Under the pieces are notes generated by a model that searched no databases, was not told the DNA's origin, and worked only from the letters and a program-made list of their open reading frames with translations. Shown here piece by piece: positions 9,365 through 19,047 of a stretch of DNA of 64,000 bases. The position numbers and the translations under genes are program-made. Positions within the stretch are counted from its first letter, which is position 1. Each line of letters opens with the position of its first letter. Location: positions 28,070 through 92,069 of the forward strand of contig JAFSQI010000104.1 in NCBI GenBank assembly GCA_017446685.1, read 5' to 3'. The stretch comes from Butyrivibrio sp. (GTDB lineage: Bacteria > Bacillota > Clostridia > Lachnospirales > Lachnospiraceae).

Positions 9365-9460
9365 TTTATATTTACTACTCTCTTAAACACAATTCAAATA
9401 ATAATTTGACTAAAATCACATTATCGGCCAAACATAACCGGGATTAACTTATTGCAGCTT

Positions 9461-10246
9461 TCAACTGCTCATCACCTTAGGATCAGCATAAATATTGTAA
9501 CCATGAAACGTAGTAACAAGCTCAAGTCCTAATTCAGTCAAGTCTTTATTTATCTTCCTGTTCTCAGAAAGAATAATATAACTGCATTTTGTTTCTCTTG
9601 TTGCTTCTAAAAGCGCCTCCGCATCAATAATTTCTGGTTTTTCCATCACTTCATAAACAGGATTGTAATAATCCCACTGCGTAACAACCATCTCTCGACC
9701 ATAAGGCATGAGGATATCCGTATCATACTGCCTCACAAAATGAACAAGTTCAGACGGAAAAGCTGCCCTGACTCTTGGTTCATCATTTTCAGGTGCAATT
9801 ACATCACAGATATCTATTACACTATCTGGAATATGATAAGCATTTTCAGCCCAGGTAATGTTAGGACTTAAATACACCAATGAACCAGTCACTGCTATTA
9901 CTGAAACCATAGCCACAATTGCAATCCTCTGATACATTGCCTTTTTAAGTGTAAAAACCACTTTACATGCAGCATAAGCAATAACTACATACATTGGGAT
10001 CAGCCACAACAGCCTGTAATATGTATCACTGCCATCATCAAATACTGCCACATACACAATTTTAGTCACCGGAAACAGAAATCCCACAAAAAAGATAAGT
10101 GGAATTATTCCAAGCATAATCTTCTTTTTCACACTTTTTTCTGCAATCAAAAGATAAATTGCCGAAATCAAAAACAGCAGCAATAAGAAGCCATTCCCGC
10201 CATATAGTTTCAATGCAACATAGCACTGCATAAAAATTCCGTACAT
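9461..10246 (-). CDS. C-terminal half of a split DUF6077-like membrane protein
   Basis: A 261-residue product: about four membrane helices, then a soluble C-terminal domain of about 115 residues. It lies in the same frame as the upstream 399-residue product, and only TAG-GGG-GAT-TAA separates that product's stop from this ATG. AGGGGG sits five bases before the ATG, so it could be translated as its own polypeptide. Together the two have the layout of DUF6077-type polytopic proteins: many helices, then an outside C-terminal domain. The family assignment is moderate. Either a nonsense-split gene or a genuine two-subunit version. Confidence 0.6.
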   Translation of the reverse strand: MYGIFMQCYVALKLYGGNGFLLLLFLISAIYLLIAEKSVKKKIMLGIIPLIFFVGFLFPVTKIVYVAVFDDGSDTYYRLLWLIPMYVVIAYAACKVVFTLKKAMYQRIAIVAMVSVIAVTGSLVYLSPNITWAENAYHIPDSVIDICDVIAPENDEPRVRAAFPSELVHFVRQYDTDILMPYGREMVVTQWDYYNPVYEVMEKPEIIDAEALLEATRETKCSYIILSENRKINKDLTELGLELVTTFHGYNIYADPKVMSS

Positions 10247-10255
10247 TTAATCCCC

Positions 10256-11455
10256 CTAGAGCTTCAAATATACATACAGATAAATAAGATTTGGAATAAC
10301 ACACAAAACTGCTCCTATAAGCACTCTTATTTTCCTGTTAAAAATAAGAAGTACTAAAGTAAAAAGAGCTATAAGTCCGCTTCCAAATATTATTCCCAAT
10401 GAACTGCAGATTCCAGAAAACATGTTTATAAGTGCCAGAAAAATCCACGGAGCAGCCCTGTAAATAGCCTTGGGCTCATCGTACTCAGCATAAGACTCAG
10501 TTTTAAGCTCTGAATCCTTTCCAAATATTTTTATCCTTTTTGCATCTTCAAGCATCCACAAAAACACCCAAAGAATCATCGGAAATACAATATTTGAAAC
10601 CATTGCCTTTCCCTGCCAGGTCCTGGTAAGGAAAAAAGTCGCCGGTGTATATATTGACACATTTCCAAACATCATAAGAATCGAAATAATGATCATGAAT
10701 ACCGGAATTGCTTCCTGCCTTCTTCTAAAAAGAATCCTCGCTATCTCAATATATATGAGGTAAACAAACGGAATAATCAAAAGAGGAATAATTGTGTGCG
10801 ACACAATTGTCGTATGGACAACACTCATTCTGCCGATAAAAGCAATCCACATAGTAATCACTGCAAGTGCGTGTCTTATATCAAGTGCAGTTGACATCCC
10901 TGTGTATGGCAAAATAGTATTCATAACATCTGCCTGTTGTGCCAAAAGAGATTCAACAACATAATACGCATCATCACCGTCAAAACTGGAAGTAAAAACC
11001 GCAAGCACCATCTGAACTGCAACTAATCCAAAAAATATTCCCCAATATATCTTTGACTCAAGCGAATAACTAAGCTTAAGCATTCTTGGGTCTGACCTTG
11101 GGCTAAGCAATTCATGAGCTGTCGCGTGGGTTTCACCCGGAAAAAGAGTCAAATATGTAAATCCGTCCCTTTTTAGCATCCTTATACATTTTATTATTCC
11201 AAGCGCAGCAAGTATTGCAGTCACCATCATGTAATATCTGGTGCAATGTGAAAATGCATTATAAACATAATAAAGCATACATGGAATCGCAATAACTTCG
11301 AATACAGCGAAATATATCATGTATCCAAGCATAAATGTAATTCCGACTGTTCTTCTCACTATCGGAAGAAGCCCATTAAATAGCAGTCCTATGCTCACAG
11401 GAACCACTACAAGCCACAATATCAGGCTAAATACAGAAAAAACAGCATCCAGCAC
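10256..11455 (-). CDS. N-terminal half of a split DUF6077-like polytopic membrane protein
   Basis: A 399-residue protein with about ten hydrophobic helices. The acidic motif SSFDGDDAYYV lies after the fifth helix or so, where GT-C glycosyltransferases often carry catalytic acidic residues in the first outside loop. It ends in YLYVYLKL just before two closely spaced in-frame stops, after which the frame continues as another gene. ATG at 11455 follows AAGGGGGAAAA, a usable ribosome site. Likely function is sugar transfer or processing on the outer membrane face from a lipid-linked donor, by analogy only. Confidence 0.65.
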   Translation of the reverse strand: MLDAVFSVFSLILWLVVVPVSIGLLFNGLLPIVRRTVGITFMLGYMIYFAVFEVIAIPCMLYYVYNAFSHCTRYYMMVTAILAALGIIKCIRMLKRDGFTYLTLFPGETHATAHELLSPRSDPRMLKLSYSLESKIYWGIFFGLVAVQMVLAVFTSSFDGDDAYYVVESLLAQQADVMNTILPYTGMSTALDIRHALAVITMWIAFIGRMSVVHTTIVSHTIIPLLIIPFVYLIYIEIARILFRRRQEAIPVFMIIISILMMFGNVSIYTPATFFLTRTWQGKAMVSNIVFPMILWVFLWMLEDAKRIKIFGKDSELKTESYAEYDEPKAIYRAAPWIFLALINMFSGICSSLGIIFGSGLIALFTLVLLIFNRKIRVLIGAVLCVIPNLIYLYVYLKL

Positions 11456-11479
11456 TTATTTTCCCCCTTAAAACTTTTT

Positions 11480-12109
11480 TCAGTCGTTGTCCTGATTAAG
11501 AACAAGATTCAAATGCTCCTGCAAAATACTGATACCAGTAAGATTTTCTCCACCTCTTGGAATAATGATATCAGCATATTTTTTACTTGGTTCTACAAAC
11601 TGCTCATGCATAGGCTTAACAGTTTCAGAATACTGCGAGAGAATAGACTCAATACTTCTTGCTCTTTCCACCATGTCGCGACGAATTCTGCGCATAAGTC
11701 TCTCATCTGCGTCAGTTTCTACAAACACTTTGATATCCATCAGATCTCTAAGCTCTTTATTTTCAAGAATAAGGATTCCCTCAACTATTATTACCTTCTT
11801 TGGTACAACATGAACCGTAGCATCAGATCTGTTATGAATGGTGTAATCATAAACAGGCATATCAATTTCCTGATTATTTTTAAGTTTTTTTACATCTTCT
11901 ATCATCAGGTTAGTATCAAAAGATTCTGGATGGTCATAATTTAATCTTGATCTGTCTTCATAAGAAAGATCATCATGTGCTTTATAATATGAATCGTGAC
12001 TAATTACTACAATATCATCACCAAATTTTTCTTTTATTCTTCTTACAATTGTAGTCTTGCCAGAGGCAGTACCCCCTGCTATTCCTACGATACAAATTTT
12101 TTTGCTCAT
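11480..12109 (-). CDS. udk: Uridine kinase
   Basis: A 209-residue P-loop kinase, the normal length for uridine kinase. The P-loop GGTASGKT is at about residues 12-19, SHDSYY is the substrate/lid region, and the nucleoside-binding YDHPESFD and VEGILIL segments are clear. It phosphorylates uridine (and cytidine) with ATP or GTP to give UMP/CMP, feeding UDP-sugar and CDP-polyol pools. AGGAGG lies directly upstream of the ATG at 12109. It is embedded in the glycan locus, where it may top up nucleotide for sugar donors. Confidence 0.93.
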   Translation of the reverse strand: MSKKICIVGIAGGTASGKTTIVRRIKEKFGDDIVVISHDSYYKAHDDLSYEDRSRLNYDHPESFDTNLMIEDVKKLKNNQEIDMPVYDYTIHNRSDATVHVVPKKVIIVEGILILENKELRDLMDIKVFVETDADERLMRRIRRDMVERARSIESILSQYSETVKPMHEQFVEPSKKYADIIIPRGGENLTGISILQEHLNLVLNQDND

Positions 12110-12180
12110 AAAAACCTCCTGTTTTAACTTCTAGTTACTGTTAACTCACCTGCAAACAGGTCAGAAAACTAAATTTATAT

Positions 12181-13686
12181 TCAATATGTTCTATATTGTC
12201 CACCATAAGATTTGTAATAGTTGTGAGTCAATACTTCGCCTGTATCATTACTGTAAGTTATAATCTGTATATCATACAACAAATGCTCATCATCATAAAG
12301 ATAATTATAATCCTGATTTTCTTTTGTATATAAAAGCCTGAACATTTCTTCCACAGGCTGATATACAAGTGTTCCCATACTAGTTGAAGCTCCATCTATA
12401 CCCTCAATACCATGAGCCTCATAAATTCTACCTGACGGAACATCCTTTATCATAATATACGGTCCTTGATTTGAAGCAAAAATATCTGTTCCTGAAATAC
12501 CGGAAATCAGATTTTTCACACCAACATCACTAAATACATACGAATTCTGATTAAAATATATTATACTACTTACATTATCCAGTTCTAACAATTCAAGCTG
12601 TTTATAGAGACTACTATTATCACAAGCAAGACTGATAGTCTCATTGTCATAACATTTAGTTTTTTCAACCCAGTTTGCATAACTGTCATCATTTCTATGG
12701 TCTTCAAGTTCTGTGTTATTATTTAACCACTTACCAATATATGAAGTAACCTTATGCGCTCCTAAAGCATTTAAATGCCCAAGATCATTTAAATCAGTTT
12801 TTAAATCTATAATGTCCTGATCAAGCATATTTAAATAAGGAACATCATAAATATCTGCAATAACTTCGGCACTGTTTGCAGCAATTCTATCCTGCATGGT
12901 TGCGCAAAAAGGAATGTATGTTACTACAACACCAATATCTTTTCTCTGACACTCCTCAATTATCCTGGCCAGATATTCCTGACCGACTGTATGTTCAGGA
13001 AGTATTTCTCCATCTGCAGGATATGGATAGGTTACAGGAAAGAGTTCCACATCATATCTCATTTCTGCTCCCATCATGGAATTTCTGTCCATTTTTCCAA
13101 ATACTGTACAATAATCCTCACCCTTGAGTTCAGTCCATCTGCTATGATAAATTTTAAACTCAAACAAAAATTCATTTCTAATCGACTGATTTTCAATAAG
13201 ATCATTTATCGCCGCTATTTTCGATTTACTAAGCGGCCATGTATCCATATTCAAATGAAGCTGTTCAATTGATGATTTGATTTCCTGCTCTGGTGTGTCT
13301 TCATACATTTTATCCAGATACTGATAGTTTTTTTCAAGCATATATGCATCAACAACCACCCATTCAGGCGTACAGTAGTCAAGAGCCTCCATAAGTTCCC
13401 AATACGTAGCCTGCATTACAGATCCGTGTCCCCCCATATCATAGGAAGTATATCCATAATTTTTAAATAACTCGATGGGGTTTATTCCATTAATGACATG
13501 ACTCGATCCCATGAAAAGAACATCTATGTGATCTTTTTTTGCTTCATCAAAAAAATCCGCATATTTAATTCTGCTGTCTTTTCTTTGAAGAACAATTGTT
13601 ACAACAAAAAAACATGCAAAAAAAATCATCAAGAATATAAAACTTTTTATTACATTCAAAAACGTTTTTTTATTTTTCATAGACAT
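12181..13686 (-). CDS. SGNH/GDSL-like membrane-anchored protein with extra C-terminal domain
   Basis: A 501-residue protein. One membrane helix at about residues 10-32 is followed by an SGNH-like fold with FMGSSHV (block I Ser candidate) and LNDLGHLNALGA (Asp/His pair). The last 150-170 residues form a separate domain I do not recognise. GGAAG is eight bases before the ATG at 13686. Likely acts outside the cell on an acylated glycan or as an acyl acceptor, but there is no MBOAT gene directly beside it. The first helix looks like an uncleaved anchor. Confidence 0.7.
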   Translation of the reverse strand: MSMKNKKTFLNVIKSFIFLMIFFACFFVVTIVLQRKDSRIKYADFFDEAKKDHIDVLFMGSSHVINGINPIELFKNYGYTSYDMGGHGSVMQATYWELMEALDYCTPEWVVVDAYMLEKNYQYLDKMYEDTPEQEIKSSIEQLHLNMDTWPLSKSKIAAINDLIENQSIRNEFLFEFKIYHSRWTELKGEDYCTVFGKMDRNSMMGAEMRYDVELFPVTYPYPADGEILPEHTVGQEYLARIIEECQRKDIGVVVTYIPFCATMQDRIAANSAEVIADIYDVPYLNMLDQDIIDLKTDLNDLGHLNALGAHKVTSYIGKWLNNNTELEDHRNDDSYANWVEKTKCYDNETISLACDNSSLYKQLELLELDNVSSIIYFNQNSYVFSDVGVKNLISGISGTDIFASNQGPYIMIKDVPSGRIYEAHGIEGIDGASTSMGTLVYQPVEEMFRLLYTKENQDYNYLYDDEHLLYDIQIITYSNDTGEVLTHNYYKSYGGQYRTY

Positions 13687-13716
13687 CTGTTCATTCTTCC
13701 ATGATTATTTTAGATT

Positions 13717-14655
13717 TTAAAAATTTATACGTTTTTCCTCCACCACAAGAGGACGACCTATAACTCTTGTATTGATATTAAGAATATATTCTCCCATAAA
13801 TCCTATAAAAATAAGCTGCACGGCTCCCATCAGAAACATTCCGCATATCATAGGAGCATACCCGGCATGAAAACTGTACCAATGAGTCAGTTTCAGTACA
13901 AGATATACAAAAGCCACAATAACATCAATTAAAGCAATGAAAAATCCTGCCATGGTACACAATCTCAATCCCACTTTAGTATAAGATGTGATACTAAGCA
14001 TGGCAGCATCATACAACGTATAAAAATTATTATGTGTCTTACCTGCTCTTCTTTGTGGCTGTTCATATTCTACTGTGATCATATTGAACCCTTCGCCATA
14101 CTCAGCAACTATACCTCTTATAAACGGAATAGGGTCATTTAATCTGCGAAGTAATTCAATAAAGGTTTTGTCATATAACCCAAAGCCGGTAAAATGTTCA
14201 ATCATCTTCACGCTGGACATATTCTTTATAAGTTTATAATATATTGTCCTCAAAAAATAAACAAATCCATTTTCTTTACTTGAAGACTTAACCCCACTTA
14301 CAATTTTATGGCCTTTTTCCCACTCTCTGACAAAAACAGGAATAAGCTCTACAGGGTCCTGAAAATCTGCACAAATAGGAATAACACAATCTCCGTCAAG
14401 TGAACACATTCCATGAAATGGTGAATTGAACTGTCCAAAGTTAGTAACATTAAAAATAGCCTTAATCTTTTTATTACCTGAACAGATTTTCTCAATCTTA
14501 TCCCTTGTTCCATCTGTAGAAGCATTATCAATAAATACTATCTCATAATCATACTGAGAAAGCTTTTCCTTTAGCACTTTTTCTACCGCTTCCGAGATTC
14601 CTTCTACGTTCTCCGATTCATTAAAACATGGAATCAGAATACTAATTTTTTTCAT
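13717..14655 (-). CDS. GT2 glycosyltransferase, GtrB/polyprenyl-phosphate sugar synthase-like
   Basis: A 312-residue GT2 enzyme. The N-terminal catalytic domain starts SILIPCFNESENV, with FIDNASTDGT and the metal-site segment PICADFQDP. Two membrane helices follow at the C-terminus (about residues 230-295). This layout matches GtrB/DPM1-like enzymes that load a sugar onto undecaprenyl phosphate on the inner face. The paired SMR proteins at the end of the locus and the polytopic proteins would then flip and use it. GAGGAATTTATT-ATG gives a good start. A terminator hairpin lies between this gene and the one upstream. Confidence 0.85.
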   Translation of the reverse strand: MKKISILIPCFNESENVEGISEAVEKVLKEKLSQYDYEIVFIDNASTDGTRDKIEKICSGNKKIKAIFNVTNFGQFNSPFHGMCSLDGDCVIPICADFQDPVELIPVFVREWEKGHKIVSGVKSSSKENGFVYFLRTIYYKLIKNMSSVKMIEHFTGFGLYDKTFIELLRRLNDPIPFIRGIVAEYGEGFNMITVEYEQPQRRAGKTHNNFYTLYDAAMLSITSYTKVGLRLCTMAGFFIALIDVIVAFVYLVLKLTHWYSFHAGYAPMICGMFLMGAVQLIFIGFMGEYILNINTRVIGRPLVVEEKRINF

Positions 14656-14675
14656 AATAAATTCCTCTTTTTATA

Positions 14676-14707
14676 AAACATAAAATGCGGTGCCACAAAG
14701 CACCGCA
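14676..14707 (-). terminator. Rho-independent terminator after the FAD oxidoreductase gene
   Basis: On the minus strand TGCGGTGC, a six-base loop and GCACCGCA form an 8-bp GC-rich stem (14686-14707), followed by TTTTATGTTTTATAAAAA. It lies in the 129-bp gap after the gene ending at 14785 and before the GT2 start at 14655, so that gene may be its own transcription unit. Confidence 0.8.
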
Positions 14708-14784
14708 CTATTAAATCACATTTATAATAATTCAGCAACAATATAATTGACGCAACCAATAACGTAATGTCGATTGATGCCTGC

Positions 14785-16368
14785 TCAATCCACTTCAACT
14801 TCATCATTCTCTGATGCAGCATTATCACTCTCATGATATTCCTTCTCAGTATTGACATTCCAGATATTGGTGCGATCCGGATTTCCACTTAGAATATTTT
14901 TAACTGCCTCAAATGACGTGCACATTGAATGGTCAATATTGTTGTATCTGTGCTGACCATTTCTACCTACGCAATAAAGATTGTCAATAGTATTAAGATA
15001 CTCAATCAGTTTATCCATTTCCTCATAGGTATCAAAATATGCAGGATAAGCCTTCTTAACTTTTTCCATATGATAATCCAGTACCTCATCCGGACTATTG
15101 ATAAGCTTGAGAGTAACCATCTCTGCAATGGCCATCTTTGCAAATTCGTCTTCTGTCATATTCCACATTGAGTCACCCTCAAAGCAGAAATACTCAAGTC
15201 CAACCCAGACTGTGTTCTTTAGATCCTTAACAAGATATGGAGACCAGTTATTATAAATTTGGAATCTACCCATTTTCACTGTTCTATCCTGTACATAAAC
15301 CCAGTTATCAGGAACAATATTCCCAATAGTCTTGATCTTTGTCTTATTCTCAAGATTAAGTTTAGGAACAAGGACACCCAAAGTCATGTAATCTCTATAT
15401 GGAAGACCAGCTGCAATTCTTGCAGGTTCAGCCGGAACATCATTAAGTCCTGCTACAAGATCCTTGACAGGCATTGAACTGATAACAAGATCGCCATCAA
15501 TTTCAACTTCCTTACCGTCCTGAATGTAAATTACACCCTTAATATGATTGCCAACCTTGTGAAGACCAGTAACTTTTGCGTTCATAATTATAGTTCCGCC
15601 AAGTTTCTTAATCTCTTCAGCAGTAACCTCCCAAAGCTGACCAGGACCAAGTTTAGGGTAACTGAACTCTTCAATGAGAGATGTTTCTACTTTTCCATCT
15701 GTCTTTCCGGTCTTCTTTCTGAAAGCATTTCTTAATACCTCCATAATTGAAACACCCTTAACACGCTGTGCTCCCCAACTGGGATCAATTTCAGATGGAT
15801 GTCTCCCCCAAAGATTCTCTGTATAATATTCAAAAAACATTGAATATAGCTTTTTACCAAAACGGTTAACATAAAAATCTTCAAGTGATTTTTCTTTTCT
15901 CTTGAAAGCCATGGCAAAAAGATAAGAAAAGCCACAAGCTATAGTCTTAATAAGTCCCATATTCTTGAAGGTTTCGACTTTAAGAGAAATCGGATAATCA
16001 TAAAATTTTCTGTCAAAAAAGATTCGTGACACCCTGTTTCTTCTGAGCATTACCCTGTCAACCTTCTGAGGATCAGGACCACCCTCAGCCAATTTCATTG
16101 GTCTGTCGAGTACTATATCATCATAAGTTGGTGCTCCCTGAAGCGGCAGCATTTTTTGCCACCAATCATTTACTTCAGGTACTTTGGAAAAAAACCTATG
16201 ACCTCCCATATCCATTCGGTTTCCCTTATAGTTAACAGTTCTGGAAATACCTCCAAACTGTTTAGTCTCCTCAAAAACAATAACCTGATAGTCTTTGGAT
16301 TTACTGAGCAGCTCATATGCAGCAGTAAGTCCCGCCGGTCCCGCGCCAATTATTAATGCTTTCTTCAT
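14785..16368 (-). CDS. FAD-dependent oxidoreductase, UDP-galactopyranose mutase/protoporphyrinogen oxidase-like
   Basis: A 527-residue flavoprotein. The dinucleotide-binding motif [14 protein letters not shown] is at about residues 8-21, followed by FGGISRTV and DMGGHRFF, the pattern of NAD(P)/FAD amine oxidase-like enzymes found beside GtrB-type glycosyltransferases. The size is larger than true UDP-galactopyranose mutase (about 370 residues), so that function is not assured. An acidic tail ([13 protein letters not shown]) ends the protein. GAGGAAG precedes the ATG; a clean promoter lies upstream and a terminator downstream, so it is probably a single-gene unit. Confidence 0.8.
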   Translation of the reverse strand: MKKALIIGAGPAGLTAAYELLSKSKDYQVIVFEETKQFGGISRTVNYKGNRMDMGGHRFFSKVPEVNDWWQKMLPLQGAPTYDDIVLDRPMKLAEGGPDPQKVDRVMLRRNRVSRIFFDRKFYDYPISLKVETFKNMGLIKTIACGFSYLFAMAFKRKEKSLEDFYVNRFGKKLYSMFFEYYTENLWGRHPSEIDPSWGAQRVKGVSIMEVLRNAFRKKTGKTDGKVETSLIEEFSYPKLGPGQLWEVTAEEIKKLGGTIIMNAKVTGLHKVGNHIKGVIYIQDGKEVEIDGDLVISSMPVKDLVAGLNDVPAEPARIAAGLPYRDYMTLGVLVPKLNLENKTKIKTIGNIVPDNWVYVQDRTVKMGRFQIYNNWSPYLVKDLKNTVWVGLEYFCFEGDSMWNMTEDEFAKMAIAEMVTLKLINSPDEVLDYHMEKVKKAYPAYFDTYEEMDKLIEYLNTIDNLYCVGRNGQHRYNNIDHSMCTSFEAVKNILSGNPDRTNIWNVNTEKEYHESDNAASENDEVEVD

Positions 16369-16412
16369 ACATACTTCCTCATAATTTTTTTTTACAAAAT
16401 TACAACATATGT

Positions 16413-16441
16413 AGTATACCTCACTCAGTGCTTTTCTTCAA
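16413..16441 (-). promoter_or_regulatory. Sigma-A-type promoter for the FAD oxidoreductase gene
   Basis: On the minus strand TTGAAG (16436-16441), a 17-base spacer, and TATACT (16413-16418). The likely start point lies some 40 bases upstream of the ATG at 16368. The spacing is optimal and both boxes are close to consensus. Confidence 0.7.
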
Positions 16442-16468
16442 ATATTAATATAATAAATCGCTATAACT

Positions 16469-16496
16469 TTGAAAAAACAAGAAATAGTGTTAAAAT
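16469..16496 (+). promoter_or_regulatory. Sigma-A-type promoter for the plus-strand SGNH lipoprotein
   Basis: TTGAAA (16469-16474), a 16-base spacer and TAAAAT (16491-16496). A small hairpin, AATGCTAT/ATAGCATT at 16523-16543, lies in the leader just before GAGAGGAG and the ATG at 16557. The hairpin could modulate translation (inference). Confidence 0.65.
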
Positions 16497-16556
16497 TTCT
16501 TTTGTGTGTTTAGTTTTTAATGAATGCTATTTTATATAGCATTAGAGAGGAGATTT

Positions 16557-17753
16557 ATGAAAAAAAACATATTGAAATTTTCGGCAATTATACTAAGTCT
16601 TTCGCTTCTGACTTGTGCATGTTCATTTTCAAAATCAGATAATGATGAATCCACAGAAAACAGTTCCGACATTGCATCTTCAATAGAAGCTTCTGATAGT
16701 TCCGCGTCTGCATCTGATAGCATAGTAGTATATGATGAGTTTATTGAGCCAAATTATGACGAACTCGTGACCATCTCAGAAAACAGTTCTGATGATAATT
16801 CAACTTCTGAAGATACTACTATTACAACTGATTTTGATATAGACGAAAACTGTGTAATGGTGTTCTTTGGAGATAGCCAGATTGCAAACGGCAAAGGTGA
16901 TGGCACTGACATTCCGTCATTGGTATCAAAAAGAGTTCCTTATTCAACGTCAATAAATCTTGGTATAGGTGGTACTACTGCGGCAGTTGAACTTACAACA
17001 TCAAACCTTAGTGATTACGCCAATTGGAATTCTACATGCTTTTACGGTATGGTTCTTGCTCTTGAAGGAACAGTTGACAGAAACTCTTTATTAGCAGATA
17101 AACCTGATATTCTTGAAAATATGAATAAAATTGATCCATCTCAAGTTGATTTCTATTTTATTGAATACGGCGCAAATGACTTTTTCAATAAAATTCCTTT
17201 AGACAAATATGGATATGAAGGTGATATAGATGATCTTCACACTTATTACGGGGCACTTTGCAGAGGAATTGAAAAACTGAAAGAAATTAGTCCCCAAGCG
17301 GAAATTATCCTCATTTCTCCATTTTATGGAATATATAAAGATGCAAATGGAACATATCTTGGAGATTCTTACATCACAAGTAATGGAATAGGCACTCTTG
17401 CTGATTATGCTAAAAAAGCTAAAAATGTCACCGAAACTGAGGAAATTTACTATTTTGATACAATGTTTAGAACATATTGTGACTTATACCTTGACACTGT
17501 AGATCAGTATCTAATGGATAATCTTCACTTAAATCTTTTGGGAAGACAGGTATTTTCAAGGCTTTTAGCTCATATTCCTAATTGGAGAATGGGATACGAA
17601 CCATATGCATATCTTGAAACCGATATTATTCAAATAGAAAACTTTAACCCGGATGAATACTACAGATATCGTGATGACATGCTTCAATACTACTATCCTG
17701 AATATTATGAAAAGCTTATGAACGGTGAATATCTGCTTGCTCAGCCACAGTAA
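16557..17753 (+). CDS. SGNH/GDSL hydrolase lipoprotein
   Basis: A 398-residue protein and the only plus-strand gene inside the glycan locus. The start at ATG 16557 follows GAGAGGAG. The N-terminus is a lipoprotein signal: KK, a hydrophobic stretch, then LLTCACS with acceptor Cys at 20 or 22. A Ser/Asp-rich linker of about 70 residues leads to an SGNH domain with all blocks visible: FFGDSQ (Ser), GIGGT (Gly), EYGANDFF (Asn) and DNLHLN (Asp/His). This is the most canonical SGNH set in the window, so it is likely an active esterase or acyltransferase on the cell surface. It has its own promoter and terminator, so it can be regulated apart from the locus. Confidence 0.88.
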   Translation: MKKNILKFSAIILSLSLLTCACSFSKSDNDESTENSSDIASSIEASDSSASASDSIVVYDEFIEPNYDELVTISENSSDDNSTSEDTTITTDFDIDENCVMVFFGDSQIANGKGDGTDIPSLVSKRVPYSTSINLGIGGTTAAVELTTSNLSDYANWNSTCFYGMVLALEGTVDRNSLLADKPDILENMNKIDPSQVDFYFIEYGANDFFNKIPLDKYGYEGDIDDLHTYYGALCRGIEKLKEISPQAEIILISPFYGIYKDANGTYLGDSYITSNGIGTLADYAKKAKNVTETEEIYYFDTMFRTYCDLYLDTVDQYLMDNLHLNLLGRQVFSRLLAHIPNWRMGYEPYAYLETDIIQIENFNPDEYYRYRDDMLQYYYPEYYEKLMNGEYLLAQPQ

Positions 17754-17756
17754 AAT

Positions 17757-17806
17757 AAAAAGTGTTACCTTTATGCAATTTATCACACAAAGGTAACACT
17801 TTTTAT
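17757..17806. terminator. Bidirectional terminator between convergent genes
   Basis: A perfect 16-bp inverted repeat, AAAAAGTGTTACCTTT (17757-17772) with its complement at 17789-17804, around a 16-base loop. A-runs and T-runs on both sides let it stop transcription in both directions: the plus-strand lipoprotein gene ending at 17753 and the minus-strand flippase gene ending at 17803. Confidence 0.9.
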
Positions 17807-19047
17807 TTTTCTTTCCTAATATTTCTAATCCCTAAAACTGCTGTAAAGGCGAGTCTCTCAAAATTAACTATTATAAGTCCTACTGCCATCCCCTTAAGGT
17901 TCCAAACATATGTTAAAGGTATTACAATTAAAAAGAATACCACCACATAAAAAATATTAATAATTAACTGTAGTTTTTCTTTTGTAAAACTTAATACAAT
18001 TACCATAAGTGACCCTGATATAAAATAGAGTATCTGCCCAAGATTAGCCATAAAAAAATAATCTTTTGCCTGCTCAAAGACATCAGGATACATCATCTTA
18101 ACAAATAACATAGAAACCACAGTACATACAAGTGCTCCAAAAACTGATAAAACAGTCATACCGGCACCAATCAGCGTAAATATTTTTTTGCTGAGTTTTA
18201 TTTTATAATTTGTAAAATAACTGATTATAATACCATTCAGCGGGGTTGTAAGCATAGCAACAATTTTTCCAATAAGGCTAGCTGTGTAAAAAACTGTTAC
18301 TTCTCTGGCACCAACCATAAGCCTTAACAGTATTCTGTCCGAGTTAAGAATCAAAGCAGAAATAAGATTACTTGCAGAAATTAACCACACAGACCTAATG
18401 TTTTCTCTAAAGCTCGCTGACAGTCTAAAAAACGGAGGTCTGAATATTTTTCCTCTGATAATTGTATAAATTATTCCAAAAAACTCACCTAAAAAAAGCG
18501 CAAAACTCCAATTCCCGATAAAAGGAATACGGACGCTAATACCACCAAGACTTTTATAAAATGCTAATCCGATGCAATATCCTACAGACACAGAACAAAA
18601 AAATAAAAAATAATCAACAAACCGTATAGTCATACGATATTCTACATCTGCATAATATCTTACTACGGTAATTATCATTAACAGCAGAAGCTGAATATAA
18701 TTACCCAAAAACAGTCTATCCAAAAGCAACAAGCTTATTAAAGAAACAACTACAGATACTCCTGCTATCATAATAAGAAATAAGTTGTAGTCGCCATTTT
18801 CCTGGGTTCTGTCTTTTTTTGCCATCATACGGGAATAACTTGCTGCGGTACCAAAACCAGCCCCCATTATGGAAATGACTGAAATCAAATATAGAACGGT
18901 GCCAAATGCATCAGCCCCCATTCCGGCATTTAACCCAGGATAGACAATAAGCTGCAGGACTCCATTATATATAATAAGTGCAAGGACACTAAATACAAAA
19001 TCTCTTGAAGCATTAAGGGCGAGCTTTTTTCCATCTTTCTCACCCAT
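17803..19047 (-). CDS. Wzx/MATE-type polysaccharide flippase
   Basis: About 414 residues with 12-14 hydrophobic helices, the size and pattern of O-unit flippases (polysaccharide biosynthesis protein family). Start at ATG 19047 (MGEKDGKKLALNASRDF), overlapping the stop of the upstream GT2 gene by eight bases, with AAGGAG ten bases ahead; longer upstream frames lack a site. It should move undecaprenyl-diphosphate-linked repeat units across the membrane for the Wzy-like polymerase. The gene ends inside the bidirectional terminator, so it is the last gene of the main transcription unit. Confidence 0.85.
   Translation of the reverse strand: MGEKDGKKLALNASRDFVFSVLALIIYNGVLQLIVYPGLNAGMGADAFGTVLYLISVISIMGAGFGTAASYSRMMAKKDRTQENGDYNLFLIMIAGVSVVVSLISLLLLDRLFLGNYIQLLLLMIITVVRYYADVEYRMTIRFVDYFLFFCSVSVGYCIGLAFYKSLGGISVRIPFIGNWSFALFLGEFFGIIYTIIRGKIFRPPFFRLSASFRENIRSVWLISASNLISALILNSDRILLRLMVGAREVTVFYTASLIGKIVAMLTTPLNGIIISYFTNYKIKLSKKIFTLIGAGMTVLSVFGALVCTVVSMLFVKMMYPDVFEQAKDYFFMANLGQILYFISGSLMVIVLSFTKEKLQLIINIFYVVVFFLIVIPLTYVWNLKGMAVGLIIVNFERLAFTAVLGIRNIRKEK

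Noticed and set aside
14652-14888. Short minus-strand open frame of 78 codons over the end of the FAD enzyme gene
   Set aside because: It overlaps the coding end of the gene at 14785 in another frame and crosses the terminator hairpin; no ribosome site.
17565-17786. Minus-strand frame antisense to the end of the SGNH lipoprotein
   Set aside because: Antisense to a clear gene and through the bidirectional terminator.
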